Assembly: GCA_903961095.1 (NCBI GenBank)
Contig: CAJCDH010000028.1
Location: 1-33,929 of the forward strand
Reading direction: 5' to 3'
DNA length: 33,929 bases
From: an uncultured Burkholderiales bacterium
GTDB lineage: Bacteria > Pseudomonadota > Gammaproteobacteria > Burkholderiales > Burkholderiaceae_C
Part shown: positions 15,989 to 25,941 of the stretch, piece by piece
Position numbering within the stretch: the first letter of the stretch is position 1
How the letters are laid out: every line of letters starts with the position of its first letter
Program-made: the position numbers and the translations under genes
The notes under the pieces: generated by a model
The model's database searches: none
What the model was told of the DNA's origin: nothing
The model's input: only the letters and a program-made list of their open reading frames with translations

Positions 15989-17432
15989 GGCGGCTACCTT
16001 GCAAGACATGGTGCGAACCGTGCTTGTTTCCAATGGCTTGAGGACCCAAAGAGCCAAGCAACATGCCTGCCAAACTGGCCAAAACACCCGCCAACTGGGC
16101 TGGAAACTCTTCGCCAGCAGGGGACATTAGGAAAAGCAACCACGTCAAAAGGCCCAAGACTATGGAGAAAATAGCGCCTTGGGTGGTGGCTTTTTGCCAA
16201 TACAGACCAAAAAGCAAGGGAATGAACGCACCCACCAAAGTCACCTGGTAGGCGCCAGACACCATCTCGTAAATGGAGCTGCCTTGCATGGAGATGGCGT
16301 AAACCAACACCAAGCCACTGAAAACCAAGACCGTGATCCGCATGGCCAACAAGGCTTGCTTGTCACTTTGGTGTGGGCGGAACTGTCGCCAAATGTTTTC
16401 TGTGAATGTGACGCTGGGAGCGAGCAATGTGGCAGAAGCGCAAGATTTGATGGCAGACAGCAAAGCGCCAAAAAAGAGCACTTGCATGATGAAAGGCATG
16501 TGCTCCATGACCAGCGTTGGCAAGACTTTCTGTGGATCGTCTTCGATCAATTGAGCCGCCTTCTCGGGCATGATGATCAGGGCACTGACCACCAAAAACA
16601 TGGGCACAAATGCGAACAAGATATAGCAAATACCGCCAATGATGGGGCCTTTGGTGGCGGCGCTCATGCTGTTGGCTGACATCACTCGCTGAAACACATC
16701 TTGCTGAGGGATAGAGCCAAACATAATGGTGATGGCGGCCGCTACAAAAAACAAAATTTCTTTCAGGTTGGGTTCTGGAAAAAATTTGAACATGTCTTGA
16801 CTGACTGCCAAGGCGATCACCTTGTCGGCACCGCCAGCCTGTTCACCCGCAAAGACAGCCAATGTGGCAAGGCCCACCACCAAAATAATCATTTGAATGA
16901 AGTCGGTAATGGCAACCGACCACATGCCACCAAACAAGGTGTAGGCCAAGATCGACACGACGCCGATGACCATCCCCACAGGCATGCTGATCACGCCGCC
17001 AGACAACAAATTGAACACCAAACCAAGCGCCGTCACTTGAGCGGAAACCCAACCCAAATAGCTGATCATGATGATGATGGAACACATGATTTCGACTGAA
17101 CGTCCGTAGCGCTCTCGGTAGTAATCGCTGATGGTCAGCAAGTTCATGCGGTACAACTTGGCAGCAAAAAACAAGCCCACCAAAATTAAACAACTGCCTG
17201 CACCGAAGGGGTCTTCCACCACCCCGCCCAAGCCACTGTTGACAAACTTGGCAGGAATACCCAGAACTGTTTCCGAGCCAAACCAAGTGGCAAAGGTGGT
17301 GGTCACAATCATTGCCAAAGGCAAATGCCTACCTGCAATGGCAAAATCAGCCGAAGTTTTTACACGTTTGGCCGCCACCAAACCAATGGCAATGGTGACG
17401 AGTAAATAAGCGATGACCAATGTCAGTAACAC
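15984..17432 (-). CDS. Sodium:solute symporter family (SSS) transporter
   Basis: A 482-residue inner-membrane protein with about 13 hydrophobic segments and the SSS/LeuT-fold layout: a first helix, ADFAIAGRHLPL after it, TTTFATWFGSETVLG in the early core, GGMWSVAITDFIQM midway, and SAIKSCASATLLAPSVTF, which corresponds to the conserved sodium-site helix. The family takes up sugars, amino acids, organic acids or urea with sodium; the substrate here is not readable. The start is GTG at 17432, with AAGGAGAG upstream at good spacing. It begins 11 bases after the ubiB stop, so it is probably read through from the ubi genes, although no functional link to ubiquinone is apparent. Confidence 0.92.
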   Translation of the reverse strand: MLLTLVIAYLLVTIAIGLVAAKRVKTSADFAIAGRHLPLAMIVTTTFATWFGSETVLGIPAKFVNSGLGGVVEDPFGAGSCLILVGLFFAAKLYRMNLLTISDYYRERYGRSVEIMCSIIIMISYLGWVSAQVTALGLVFNLLSGGVISMPVGMVIGVVSILAYTLFGGMWSVAITDFIQMIILVVGLATLAVFAGEQAGGADKVIALAVSQDMFKFFPEPNLKEILFFVAAAITIMFGSIPQQDVFQRVMSANSMSAATKGPIIGGICYILFAFVPMFLVVSALIIMPEKAAQLIEDDPQKVLPTLVMEHMPFIMQVLFFGALLSAIKSCASATLLAPSVTFTENIWRQFRPHQSDKQALLAMRITVLVFSGLVLVYAISMQGSSIYEMVSGAYQVTLVGAFIPLLFGLYWQKATTQGAIFSIVLGLLTWLLFLMSPAGEEFPAQLAGVLASLAGMLLGSLGPQAIGNKHGSHHVLQGSRL

Positions 17433-17443
17433 GAGAACTCTCC

Positions 17444-19015
17444 TTAGATTTGATGGAATCTTTCGAATGCATTCAGCACGATAAGGGTTGATACAAAACC
17501 AATCACCACATAAACCACCGCTTGCAAAAGGCGATTGGTACGCTGTTGTTCTGCCAGCAATGCAGCCAACTGGTTTCTGTCATGTGCACTGGCTGTGGTT
17601 TGCTTCAAGTAATCATGCATCAGGCGCGGCAACTGAGGAAGTATTTTGGCGTATTGAGGCGCTTGCTCTCGTAGTTGCTGGAAGAATCTTTTGGGGCCAA
17701 CTTGATCAATCATCCACTGTTCAAGGAACGGCTTGGCCGTGTTCCACAAATCTAACTCAGGGTCTAGTTGACGTCCCAAGCCTTCAATGTTGAGCAATGT
17801 TTTTTGCAGTAACACCAACTGAGGCTGAATTTCGACATTGAATCGGCGTGAAGTTTGAAACAGTCGCATCAGCACCATGCCTAAAGAAATTTCCTTCAGG
17901 GGCCTGTCAAAATAAGGCTCGCAAACAGTGCGAATGGCCGACTCCAATTCGTCTACTCGGGTGTTGGCTGGCACCCAACCCGATTCAATGTGCAACTCGG
18001 CCACGCGCTTGTAATCTCGCCTGAAAAAAGCGCTGAAGTTTTGCGCCAAATACTCTTTGTCGTATTCTGTGAGGGTTCCCACGATGCCAAAATCAAGAGA
18101 GATATACCGACCCAAAGTTTCGGGCTCAATGCTGACCTGAATATTGCCAGGGTGCATATCGGCATGAAAAAATCCGTCGCGAAATACCTGGGTGAAAAAT
18201 AAGGTGACGCCATCTTTGGCCAGCTGCGGGATATCTACCCCAGCAGTACGAAGGGCATCTATTTGGCTGATGGGCAAGCCCTTCATGCGCTCCATCACAA
18301 TGACTTCGGGATGGCAGAAATCCCAATACATTTCTGGAATCAAAACCAAATTTAAACTTTGCATATTGCGCCGCAGTTGCGCCGCATTGGCAGCTTCGCG
18401 AACCAGATCCAATTCGTCGTGCAAATGCTTGTCAAATTCGGCGACCACTTCGCGTGGTTTCAGGCGCTTGCCATCGGCGCTGAGTTTTTCCAACCAGCCA
18501 GCCATCATGCGCATCAAATTCAGGTCTTTTTCGATGGCAGGCAGCATGTTGGGTCGAAGCACCTTGACCGCTACCTCTTGAACCACGCCTTCTTTGTTTT
18601 TCAGCAACGCAAAGTGAACCTGCGCAATTGAGGCACTGGCTACAGGCACATGATCAAAGGATTCGAAAATTTCTTCAACAGATCGGCCAAACGCGCGCTC
18701 TATGTTGGCCACAGCAATGTCTGAGCTAAATGGGGGTACTCGGTCTTGGAGTTTGGCCAATTCAACCGCAATGTCGTCTGGCAACAAGTCGCGCCGCGTC
18801 GACATCACTTGGCCAAATTTCACAAAGATGGGGCCCAATTGCTCCAAAGCCAAACGCAAACGCTCGCCACGCGAGGCCTTGTATGTGCGTCCCAATGTGA
18901 GAATTTGAGAGAGTAGTTTCAGCAATGGTTGGCTGAAATTGGAAAGAATCAATTCATGCAGGCCAAAACGCCAGACAGTCCAGACAATGAAGATGCCCCG
19001 AAAAAATCGGTTCAT
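17444..19015 (-). CDS. ubiB: Ubiquinone biosynthesis atypical kinase/ATPase UbiB
   Basis: Membrane-associated protein-kinase-like ATPase needed for ubiquinone synthesis. The 523-residue product has the KxGQ motif (Lys66 to Gln69, in [13 protein letters not shown]), the Ala-rich loop ASASIAQVH (126-134) that replaces the kinase glycine loop, a candidate ATP-site Lys151 in VAVKVLRP, the catalytic-loop HADMHPGN (284-291) and the metal-binding DFG (308-310). One or two C-terminal transmembrane helices follow (about 495-520). ATG at 19015 overlaps the ubiJ stop as ATGA, so the two are translationally coupled, consistent with their shared pathway. Confidence 0.96.
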   Translation of the reverse strand: MNRFFRGIFIVWTVWRFGLHELILSNFSQPLLKLLSQILTLGRTYKASRGERLRLALEQLGPIFVKFGQVMSTRRDLLPDDIAVELAKLQDRVPPFSSDIAVANIERAFGRSVEEIFESFDHVPVASASIAQVHFALLKNKEGVVQEVAVKVLRPNMLPAIEKDLNLMRMMAGWLEKLSADGKRLKPREVVAEFDKHLHDELDLVREAANAAQLRRNMQSLNLVLIPEMYWDFCHPEVIVMERMKGLPISQIDALRTAGVDIPQLAKDGVTLFFTQVFRDGFFHADMHPGNIQVSIEPETLGRYISLDFGIVGTLTEYDKEYLAQNFSAFFRRDYKRVAELHIESGWVPANTRVDELESAIRTVCEPYFDRPLKEISLGMVLMRLFQTSRRFNVEIQPQLVLLQKTLLNIEGLGRQLDPELDLWNTAKPFLEQWMIDQVGPKRFFQQLREQAPQYAKILPQLPRLMHDYLKQTTASAHDRNQLAALLAEQQRTNRLLQAVVYVVIGFVSTLIVLNAFERFHQI

Positions 19016-19560
19016 ACGGCAGCCTTGTCATTTGCATTGCCTGAGCTTGTTTTTCGAACGAAGCTTTGCATGGCTTTCACAGCCTGTTTGCCAAAATTCA
19101 CCACAGTGTTGGCTGCGGCATCGCCAACCCAAGCAGCCAAATCTTCTTCAATGTCCCAGCGCACATGGTCAATGAGCCAATTGACTTCTGCAGCCAATTG
19201 AACATCACCCTCAATGTGCACGCCAGGTTTTTGACCTTTGATTAAAGCCGTCGCCATGTCCAAGGGTGAGTTGTCAGTGAGGGTCAATTTGAGATCGAAT
19301 TGATTTTTAGAAATACGCTCTAGCAAGCCAGCGGCCGAGGGCGATAACTGAACTTGTTTGTCTTGCCATTGCAATTGAATGCATCGACCCTTTTGGCGAG
19401 CAAGCCTAGCTTGTGCCTCGGGCTCTCTGCTAATCACGTGATTTAAAAATAAAACCACGCGATTGAGCGTCTCATCAACAACCCAAGAGGGCGGTTGCGT
19501 GTGTGAGGCGAATTTCTCAAAAGCTTCGCCAACCAAAGAAAAAGGGGACTGTGTTGCCAT
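19012..19560 (-). CDS. ubiJ: Ubiquinone biosynthesis accessory protein UbiJ (SCP2-like)
   Basis: A 182-residue member of the UbiJ/SCP2 group, a soluble lipid-binding partner that helps organise the ubiquinone-synthesis complex. The central part ([22 protein letters not shown] and [35 protein letters not shown]) matches the family: a sterol-carrier-like sheet followed by an amphipathic helix. I chose ATG at 19560, preceded by GGGGG; a TTG three codons upstream is possible. It sits directly before ubiB with a 4-base overlap and 61 bases after the TIM44-like gene, separated by a hairpin. The pathway position is well supported by context. Confidence 0.9.
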   Translation of the reverse strand: MATQSPFSLVGEAFEKFASHTQPPSWVVDETLNRVVLFLNHVISREPEAQARLARQKGRCIQLQWQDKQVQLSPSAAGLLERISKNQFDLKLTLTDNSPLDMATALIKGQKPGVHIEGDVQLAAEVNWLIDHVRWDIEEDLAAWVGDAAANTVVNFGKQAVKAMQSFVRKTSSGNANDKAAV

Positions 19561-19578
19561 AGCCCCCAATTATTCCCG

Positions 19579-19602
19579 AAAGGCTGGCTTGTGCCAGCCT
19601 TT
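19579..19602 (-). terminator. Hairpin after the TIM44-like gene
   Basis: A perfect 10-bp stem, AAAGGCTGGC (19579-19588) with GCCAGCCTTT (19593-19602), and a 4-base loop. Read on the minus strand, it follows the TIM44-like stop by about 20 bases and precedes the ubiJ start by 18 bases. Only three T residues follow, so it may be a partial terminator that lowers ubiJ-ubiB expression. Confidence 0.6.
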
Positions 19603-19621
19603 GCTTGAGATAGCCTTGAAT

Positions 19622-20641
19622 TTATTGCAGGGCTTGTACACCAGCAACCAACCAGCCACTGTTGCCATTTCTAGGCTTGGTCATGTTCCAAACCTCACGG
19701 AAGGGGCTTGGCTCTGAGGTGGGATCTTCACGGATCACACCGTTGAATTCAACGCTGGCCATGTAAACCTCTGGCAGCTCTTCGATACCCAACAATTGGG
19801 CTTCAAGCATAAGCACTTCTGTTTTATTGGGCTGACCAGGGAAGTTGGCTTCACGCTCAGTCAATTGGCTCTTGATTTCAGAAAGCATGCTGTCTGTCAT
19901 CATGGCCTTGAGTGAGCCCATGTCGGCACGGTCCCAAGCATCTTGCAAAGTGATGAAGTTGCGCTTTGCAGCTTCTACAAAGTTTTGACTGTCAAAGCCT
20001 TCAGGCACACCCCAGCTTTGAGCACCCTGGAGCGCTGCAGAATGTGAGGCAGCACCGCCAATGGCAGATCCAATCATAGAGCCACCGGTTTGAGGATTGG
20101 CCTCAGGTGAGGCGTCAAAACGAGTTTGCTGCGATTCCCAAGGGCGGGCTGAAGCATCGTTGCCTACTTTTTCTGGGTTGTACTGGCGCAGTGTGGCTGG
20201 CGCTTCTGCGGTTTGACCAGCACCTTGGTAAGCTAAATCACCTTGTTTGGCGGCCGCGCCTTTGCGTGAGCGAAAGAAGTATCCAATGACACCCACTGCG
20301 ACCATGGCCAACAATGCAAACATCAGCATGTTGCCGAACGCTTCGCCCATGCCCAAACTGTGTGCAAGCCAAGCAAGGCCCAAACCAGCTGCCAGGCCGC
20401 CGAGCATGGCACCCCAAGGGCGCTTAGCAGGTGCAGGGGCAGCTGTAGGTGTGTTGGGTTTAGCGGGAGCAGCGGCTTGGCTAGGTGCTCCAGGCGATGC
20501 CGGTTTGACGGCGTCTCGCTGAGTCACGTTGCTGGATTGTTGTCCAACAGATTTACCGCCACCCATACGACGAGCAGCCTCAGCATCCATCGTGCTGACT
20601 ACCATAAGCATGGTCAAGATTAAGCCGAAAAATTTGTTCAC
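19622..20641 (-). CDS. TIM44-like domain membrane protein
   Basis: A 339-residue protein. It has an N-terminal signal-like helix (about residues 3-22), an Ala/Pro/Gln-rich linker (about 30-75), a second hydrophobic region (about 78-122, probably two helices) and a C-terminal TIM44-like domain (about 215-339, with FVEAAKRNFITLQDAWDRAD and VEFNGVIRED). In mitochondria Tim44 ties Hsp70 to the inner-membrane translocon; bacterial homologues are membrane-anchored and poorly understood. The start is GTG at 20641, with GGAG upstream at good spacing. It lies between ubiE and ubiJ, and I recall this placement as common in Burkholderiales, but the biochemical connection is unclear. Confidence 0.88.
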   Translation of the reverse strand: MNKFFGLILTMLMVVSTMDAEAARRMGGGKSVGQQSSNVTQRDAVKPASPGAPSQAAAPAKPNTPTAAPAPAKRPWGAMLGGLAAGLGLAWLAHSLGMGEAFGNMLMFALLAMVAVGVIGYFFRSRKGAAAKQGDLAYQGAGQTAEAPATLRQYNPEKVGNDASARPWESQQTRFDASPEANPQTGGSMIGSAIGGAASHSAALQGAQSWGVPEGFDSQNFVEAAKRNFITLQDAWDRADMGSLKAMMTDSMLSEIKSQLTEREANFPGQPNKTEVLMLEAQLLGIEELPEVYMASVEFNGVIREDPTSEPSPFREVWNMTKPRNGNSGWLVAGVQALQ

Positions 20642-20671
20642 ATTAACTCCGAAAAAATCAGAAAAAACCGA

Positions 20672-21403
20672 TCAACATTTGATGCCGACATGTAAGGCTA
20701 CCACCCCTGCACTCAAGTTGTGAAATTCAGCATGCCCAAATCCGGCATTTTTCATAAGGGCTTTCAGCTCTTCTTGACCAGGATGCATGCGAATAGATTC
20801 AGCCAAATACCGGTAACTGGCATCGTCTGCGGCCACCCATTTGCCCAATTTGGGCAAGATGTTGAAAGAGTACCAGTCATAGGCTTTTTCCAAGGGCTTG
20901 GCCACTTTGGAGAACTCCAAAACCAAGAGCTTGCCGCCAGGCTTTAGCACACGACACATTTCTTGAAGTGCCACATCTTTTTGTGTCATGTTGCGCAGAC
21001 CGAAAGCCACGCTGACCACATTGAAATAATTGTTGGGAAAAGGCAACTTTTCAGCGTCACACACCAGGGTTGGCAGCAAAACACCTTCATTCACCAATCG
21101 ATCGCGTCCGGTTGTGAGCATGGCTTCGTTGATGTCGGTGTGAAAGACTTGGCCCGTGCTACCCACTTTTTTGGAAAATGCCAATGACAAATCGCCCGTA
21201 CCACCAGCAATGTCAAGCGCACGATCACCATCTTTGAGGTTAGCAACTTGCACCGTATAAGCTTTCCAAATACGGTGAAGCCCTGCCGACATCAGGTCGT
21301 TCATGATGTCGTACTTGGAGGCTACCGAATCAAATACGCCCCTCACATGTTTGGCCTTTTCTTTTGCGTCGACAGTTTTGAAGCCAAAATGGGTTGAACT
21401 CAT
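20672..21403 (-). CDS. ubiE: Demethylmenaquinone/2-polyprenyl-benzoquinol C-methyltransferase UbiE
   Basis: SAM-dependent C-methyltransferase of ubiquinone (and menaquinone) synthesis. The 243-residue product has the UbiE signature: [25 protein letters not shown] at the N-terminus, the SAM loop [11 protein letters not shown], the acidic HTDIN strand, [22 protein letters not shown], and the C-terminal [18 protein letters not shown] longer reading frame to 21532 exists, but ATG at 21403 ([11 protein letters not shown]) is the family start. It follows the DUF971 gene by 13 bases. With ubiJ and ubiB downstream, this forms a compact ubiquinone set. Confidence 0.96.
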   Translation of the reverse strand: MSSTHFGFKTVDAKEKAKHVRGVFDSVASKYDIMNDLMSAGLHRIWKAYTVQVANLKDGDRALDIAGGTGDLSLAFSKKVGSTGQVFHTDINEAMLTTGRDRLVNEGVLLPTLVCDAEKLPFPNNYFNVVSVAFGLRNMTQKDVALQEMCRVLKPGGKLLVLEFSKVAKPLEKAYDWYSFNILPKLGKWVAADDASYRYLAESIRMHPGQEELKALMKNAGFGHAEFHNLSAGVVALHVGIKC

Positions 21404-21416
21404 TTGGTAATTCCGA

Positions 21417-21833
21417 TCAATGTGAATGGCCACAAGAAGCACCGCCAGCAACCGGCATTGGGTCGTCTCGTTGCACCCCAGCAGCTTGCAGGCGTTCCTT
21501 GTATTGGGCCAAAAGCTGGTCTTGTTCTGCACCTAAATGGTACAAGTAATCCCACGAAAAAATACCGCTGTTGTGGCCATCTGAGAATGTCGGTTGAACC
21601 GCGTAGTTGCCAACTTGGACCAATTCGACAATGTCCACCTCGCGCTTGCCAGATTGCAATACCTCTTGCCCAGGGCCGTGGCCTTGCACTTCAGCAGAAG
21701 GCGAGTAAACGCGCATGAGTTCAAAAGGAATTCGAAAAGTTTGGCCATCGGAAAATGAAATTTCCAAAGCCCGGCTTTGTCCATGAAGGGTCAAAGCTTC
21801 TGGCGTGGGTGCGCCTGTTGTCAAACCGGCCAT
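21417..21833 (-). CDS. DUF971 family protein (gamma-butyrobetaine hydroxylase-like N-terminal domain)
   Basis: A 138-residue protein of unknown role. The DUF971 domain occupies about residues 8-110: [24 protein letters not shown], then [32 protein letters not shown]. The [11 protein letters not shown] stretch is the most conserved family motif. The same domain forms the N-terminus of gamma-butyrobetaine hydroxylase and resembles a zinc or Fe-S related fold. The chain ends CGHSH, a possible metal-binding tail. It lies 26 bases after the DUF3683 gene and 13 bases before ubiE, so co-transcription is likely. Confidence 0.88.
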   Translation of the reverse strand: MAGLTTGAPTPEALTLHGQSRALEISFSDGQTFRIPFELMRVYSPSAEVQGHGPGQEVLQSGKREVDIVELVQVGNYAVQPTFSDGHNSGIFSWDYLYHLGAEQDQLLAQYKERLQAAGVQRDDPMPVAGGASCGHSH

Positions 21834-21859
21834 ATGGCTTTCTTTCGTGATGCTGTACG

Positions 21860-24800
21860 TTAAACCAAAACACGTTCAATGCCGCCGGCATTGGCCGCTG
21901 CCACATAGTCAGGCATCCATTGCTCGCCCAAGATGTGCTTGGCCATTTCGACGACGATGTAATCGGCTTCTAGGAGCCCGTTTTTCAAGTCGTCGCCAAA
22001 GCGAGACAAGCCCTGCAAGCAACTAGGACAACTGGTCAAGATCTTGACGTTTTCTTTTTCGCCCAACATGCCCGTTGTGCGCATTTGCGTTTCACTCTTG
22101 AGAAGTTCTTCCTCCTTGCGAAAACGCACTTGCGTGGCAATGTCAGGTCGCGTGACGCCCAAGGTGCCAGACTCGCCGCAACAGCGATCAGACTTTAAAA
22201 CCTGCGGTCCCAACAAAGACTTGACGGTCTTCATAGGGTCTTGTAGCTTCATGGGACTGTGGCAAGGGTCGTGGTACAGGTAAGCACCATTGTTGTTGAG
22301 CGTCATGCCCTTCTCAAGCAAGTATTCGTGGATGTCCACAATACGGCAACCCGGAAAGATCTTGTCGAACTCATAGCCCTGCAATTGGTCGTAGCAAGTG
22401 CCGCAACTCACCACCACGGTTTTGATGTCCAAGTAGTTCAATGTATTGGCCACCCGATGAAACAGCACTCGGTTGTCAGTGATAATTTTCTCGGCCTTGT
22501 CAAATTGACCACTGCCCTTTTGCGGATACCCGCAACACAGGTAACCAGGTGGCAATACCGTTTGCACACCGGTGTGCCATAGCATGGCCTGGGTGGCCAA
22601 GCCCACCTGGCTGAACAAGCGCTCGGAGCCGCAACCCGGAAAATAAAACACGGCCTCAGTCTCGGCTGTGGTGGTCTTCGGATTGCGAATGATCGGCACG
22701 TAGTCTTGATCTTCAATGTCCAACAAAGCACGGGCGGTTTTCTTGGGTAAGCCGCCTGGCATTTTTTTGTTGATAAAGTGAATCACCTGCTCTTTGATGG
22801 GCGCTGCACCAATGCTGGCGGGTGGTGCTTTGGTTTGCTTGCGCGCAAAATTTTTGAACACGTTGTGAGCCAAACGCTGCACTTTCATGCCCACACCCAC
22901 CATGCCTGCACGAGCCAATTTAATGGTTTCTGGATTGGTGGCATTCAACATGAACATGGCCGCAGCGTTGCCTGGACGGAATGTTTTTTGGCCCATTTTG
23001 CGCAGTAAGTTGCGCATGTTCATAGACACATCGCCAAAGTCAATTTTGACCGGGCAAGGAGAGAGACACTTGTGACAAACGGTGCAATGGTCGGCCACAT
23101 CTTCAAACTCTTGCCAGTGCTTGATAGACACACCTCGACGTGTTTGTTCTTCGTACAAGAAGGCCTCTACCAGCAAGGACGTGGCCAAGATTTTGTTGCG
23201 CGGGCTGTACAGCAAATTGGCGCGCGGCACATGCGTGGCGCACACGGGTTTGCACTTGCCGCAGCGCAAACAATCCTTCACGCTATCGGCAATGGCGCCA
23301 ATGTCAGACTGCTGCATGATGAGGGATTCATGGCTCATCAAACCAAAGCTGGGGGTGTAAGCGTTGGTCAGATCGGCTTGAATGTCCATGCCGTCAGAGC
23401 CACCGACACGGCGCATTAATTTGCCCTTGTTGAAACGTCCTTCAGGGTCGATGCGTTGCTTGTAATCGGCAAAGGGTTTTAGTTCGGCATCGGTTAAGTA
23501 TTCAAGCTTGGTGATGCCAATGCCGTGCTCTCCAGAAATGACCCCATCGAGGCTGCGTGCCAAAACCATGATTCGCGAAACAGCTTGATGCGCTGTTTGC
23601 AGCATCTCGTAGTCGTCTGAATTGACAGGCAGGTTGGTGTGAACATTGCCGTCACCGGCGTGCATGTGAAGCGCCACCCAGACACGCCCCTTGAGCACGC
23701 GCTTGTGAATGGCCACACATTCGTCAAAAATAGGTTGGAACGCTGAACCTGAAAAAATACTTTGAAACGGCGCCTTGAGTTGAGTTTTCCAACTGGCACG
23801 CAAGGTGTGATCTTGCAATTGTGGAAACAAGGCATCCACTGCTTGCAACCAGCCCTGCCACACATCTCGCACATCGCGCACCACAGTCAAAGCTTGCCCG
23901 ATCCTGTCTTCCAACAACTCGGCGGGTGCAATTTGGCTGGCGTCGTCTTCCTTGCCCAAGGGCAAATTGCCTTTTCTTAAAAAGTGCTCCAATTCATTGC
24001 ACAACTTAATTTTATTTTGCAGTGACAGTTCGACATTGATGCGTTCAATGCCATCGGTGTATTCCGCCATTCGTGGCAACGGAATCACAACGTCTTCGTT
24101 GATCTTGAAGGCATTGGTGTGCTTGCTGATGGCCGCTGTTTTTTTGCGATCCAACCAAAACTTTTTGCGCGCTTCAGGGCTGATGGCAATAAAGCCTTCC
24201 CCGCTTCTTGAGTTGGCGATGCGTACCACTTCGGAAGTGACTTTTGCAACGTCATCGGCGTTGTCACCGGCAATGTCACCCACCAAAACCATTTTGGGCA
24301 AACCACCGCGTTTGGACTTGGTGGTGTAGCCAACTGCACGCAAGTAACGATCGTCCAAATGCTCCAAACCCGCCAGCAAAACACCCGAGCGTTTTTGTTC
24401 TGCGAACATGAAATCTTTGATTTCAACGATGCTGGGTACCGCGTCTTTGGCATTGCCAAAAAACTCTAGGCACACGGTGCGCGTGTGTTCGGGCATGCGA
24501 TGCAAAATCCAGCGTGCGCTGGTAATTAAGCCGTCGCAACCTTCTTTTTGCACGCCTGGCAATCCAGACAAGAATTTGTCGGTCACATCCTTGCCCAAGC
24601 CTTCTTTGCGGAACTTTGAACCGGGAACGTCAAGCCGTTCTTCGCGGACCAGCGTGGTGCCATCTGCCTCGAAATATTTCAATTCAAAACTGGCGACGTC
24701 AACATCGTGAATCTTGCCCAGGTTGTGGCTTAAGCGTGTCACTTCGAGCCACTGTGCATCGGGGGTAACCATGCGCCAGCTGGCCAAATTGTCGAGTGCC

Positions 24801-25732
24801 GTGCCCCACAAAACAGCTTTCTTGCCACCAGCATTCATGGCGATGTTGCCGCCAATGCAACTGGCCTCGGCAGACGTGGGATCAACGGCAAAAACCCATC
24901 CGGCGCGCTCTGCGGCATCGGCCACGCGTTGCGTGACCACGCCCACTTCTGTCCACATGGTGGGCACTTCTTTGTCTAGACCGGGCAACCGAAGCATCTC
25001 GATGCCAGACATGGCTTCAAGTTTTTCAGTGTTGATGACGGCACTGTTCCAAGTCAGGGGCACTGCGCCCCCGGTGTAGCCCGTGCCGCCGCCACGTGGG
25101 ATGATGGTCATGCCCAAGGTGAAACATGCTTTGACCAAGTTGGCCATTTCGGCTTCTGTGTCTGGCGTTAGAACCACAAAAGGGTATTCAACTCGCCAGT
25201 CGGTGGCATCTGTGACATGGCTCACACGAGACAAAGCATCAAATTTGATGTTGTCTTTGGCAGTGTGCTTGCCAAGCACTTTTTGTGTTTTCCGGCGCAA
25301 TTGGGCCATGGCCGAAAAAGTTTCATCGAACACTTTGACAGAATTGCCAGCCAATACCAACAGTTCACCCACTGCACCGTCTCGCAAAGCATCTGCTTGT
25401 GGTGTACGGCGCTTTTGAACTTCGCCCAAGCGGTGATGCAAAGCTTCGACCAACAGCTTTCGGCGGGCTGGGTTGTCTAACAAGTCGTCTTGCAGGTAGG
25501 GGTTGCGCTGCACCACCCAAATATCACCCAAGACTTCGTAGAGCATGCGAGCCGACCGGCCAGTTTGGCGCTCGTCTCGAAGTTGATTGAGCAGGTCCCA
25601 TGCACGATTTCCCAACAAACGGATCACAATTTCTCGATCGGAGAAGCTTGTGTAGTTGTAAGGAATTTCGCGCAAGCGAGGTGACGAATCGTCAGCCTGC
25701 AAGAGGTGTTGGAGCGTGGTTGGAGCGTTCAT
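21860..25732 (-). CDS. Large fused FAD-linked oxidoreductase/Fe-S protein (DUF3683, GlcD and GlcF-like)
   Basis: A 1290-residue fusion. In order: a DUF3683 N-terminal region (about 1-150), a FAD_binding_4 domain with [14 protein letters not shown] (about 176-400), a FAD-linked oxidase C-terminal domain (about 460-740, with [15 protein letters not shown] and GEHGIG), two 4Fe-4S clusters ([11 protein letters not shown] about 818 and [12 protein letters not shown] about 880), and two CCG cysteine-rich domains (GCGSERLF about 1034, [13 protein letters not shown] about 1110, HDPCHS about 1155, CCGESG about 1184). This joins a D-lactate/glycolate-dehydrogenase-like flavoprotein to its heterodisulfide-reductase-like electron carrier, probably passing electrons to the quinone pool. 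The substrate is unknown. Leads the run that continues into DUF971 and the ubi genes. Confidence 0.9.
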   Translation of the reverse strand: MNAPTTLQHLLQADDSSPRLREIPYNYTSFSDREIVIRLLGNRAWDLLNQLRDERQTGRSARMLYEVLGDIWVVQRNPYLQDDLLDNPARRKLLVEALHHRLGEVQKRRTPQADALRDGAVGELLVLAGNSVKVFDETFSAMAQLRRKTQKVLGKHTAKDNIKFDALSRVSHVTDATDWRVEYPFVVLTPDTEAEMANLVKACFTLGMTIIPRGGGTGYTGGAVPLTWNSAVINTEKLEAMSGIEMLRLPGLDKEVPTMWTEVGVVTQRVADAAERAGWVFAVDPTSAEASCIGGNIAMNAGGKKAVLWGTALDNLASWRMVTPDAQWLEVTRLSHNLGKIHDVDVASFELKYFEADGTTLVREERLDVPGSKFRKEGLGKDVTDKFLSGLPGVQKEGCDGLITSARWILHRMPEHTRTVCLEFFGNAKDAVPSIVEIKDFMFAEQKRSGVLLAGLEHLDDRYLRAVGYTTKSKRGGLPKMVLVGDIAGDNADDVAKVTSEVVRIANSRSGEGFIAISPEARKKFWLDRKKTAAISKHTNAFKINEDVVIPLPRMAEYTDGIERINVELSLQNKIKLCNELEHFLRKGNLPLGKEDDASQIAPAELLEDRIGQALTVVRDVRDVWQGWLQAVDALFPQLQDHTLRASWKTQLKAPFQSIFSGSAFQPIFDECVAIHKRVLKGRVWVALHMHAGDGNVHTNLPVNSDDYEMLQTAHQAVSRIMVLARSLDGVISGEHGIGITKLEYLTDAELKPFADYKQRIDPEGRFNKGKLMRRVGGSDGMDIQADLTNAYTPSFGLMSHESLIMQQSDIGAIADSVKDCLRCGKCKPVCATHVPRANLLYSPRNKILATSLLVEAFLYEEQTRRGVSIKHWQEFEDVADHCTVCHKCLSPCPVKIDFGDVSMNMRNLLRKMGQKTFRPGNAAAMFMLNATNPETIKLARAGMVGVGMKVQRLAHNVFKNFARKQTKAPPASIGAAPIKEQVIHFINKKMPGGLPKKTARALLDIEDQDYVPIIRNPKTTTAETEAVFYFPGCGSERLFSQVGLATQAMLWHTGVQTVLPPGYLCCGYPQKGSGQFDKAEKIITDNRVLFHRVANTLNYLDIKTVVVSCGTCYDQLQGYEFDKIFPGCRIVDIHEYLLEKGMTLNNNGAYLYHDPCHSPMKLQDPMKTVKSLLGPQVLKSDRCCGESGTLGVTRPDIATQVRFRKEEELLKSETQMRTTGMLGEKENVKILTSCPSCLQGLSRFGDDLKNGLLEADYIVVEMAKHILGEQWMPDYVAAANAGGIERVLV

Positions 25733-25854
25733 GAGATTTAGCTGTCAATTTTACTTCAGGGGTGCAATCACGCGCCCGCGGTGGGGACACCATGCCTGCC
25801 AAGTCAATCCATCACTTTTTGACGAAGGTCATGCAAAGTCATGGAAACCCCGGG

Positions 25855-25894
25855 TTGTCATTTTTTCTTCATCAGTCTGTAATACCATTTGCAT
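25855..25894 (+). promoter_or_regulatory. Tandem Pho-box-like repeats upstream of the ugp operon
   Basis: Four heptamers lie at an exact 11-base period: TTGTCAT (25855-25861), TCTTCAT (25866-25872), CTGTAAT (25877-25883) and TTTGCAT (25888-25894), each separated by 4 bases. The Pho-box half-site is CTGTCAT with 4-base spacers; the matches are 6, 4, 6 and 4 of 7. The array ends 10 bases before TATGCT (25905-25910), a possible -10 with the spacing seen at E. coli phoA, and 47 bases before ugpB. This suggests two PhoB dimer sites. The geometry is observed; the regulation is inference. Confidence 0.55.
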
Positions 25895-25941
25895 ACTATG
25901 GCTATATGCTGATGGCTGAAACAATCTTCAAGAGAGTACTT

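Noticed and set aside
21404-21532. 43-codon N-terminal extension of UbiE
   Set aside because: It overlaps the DUF971 gene and has no similarity to UbiE; ATG at 21403 is the family start.
25762-25941. 60-codon N-terminal extension of UgpB
   Set aside because: It would bury the signal peptide that begins at 25942 and would cover the Pho-box repeats; it has no ribosome-binding site.
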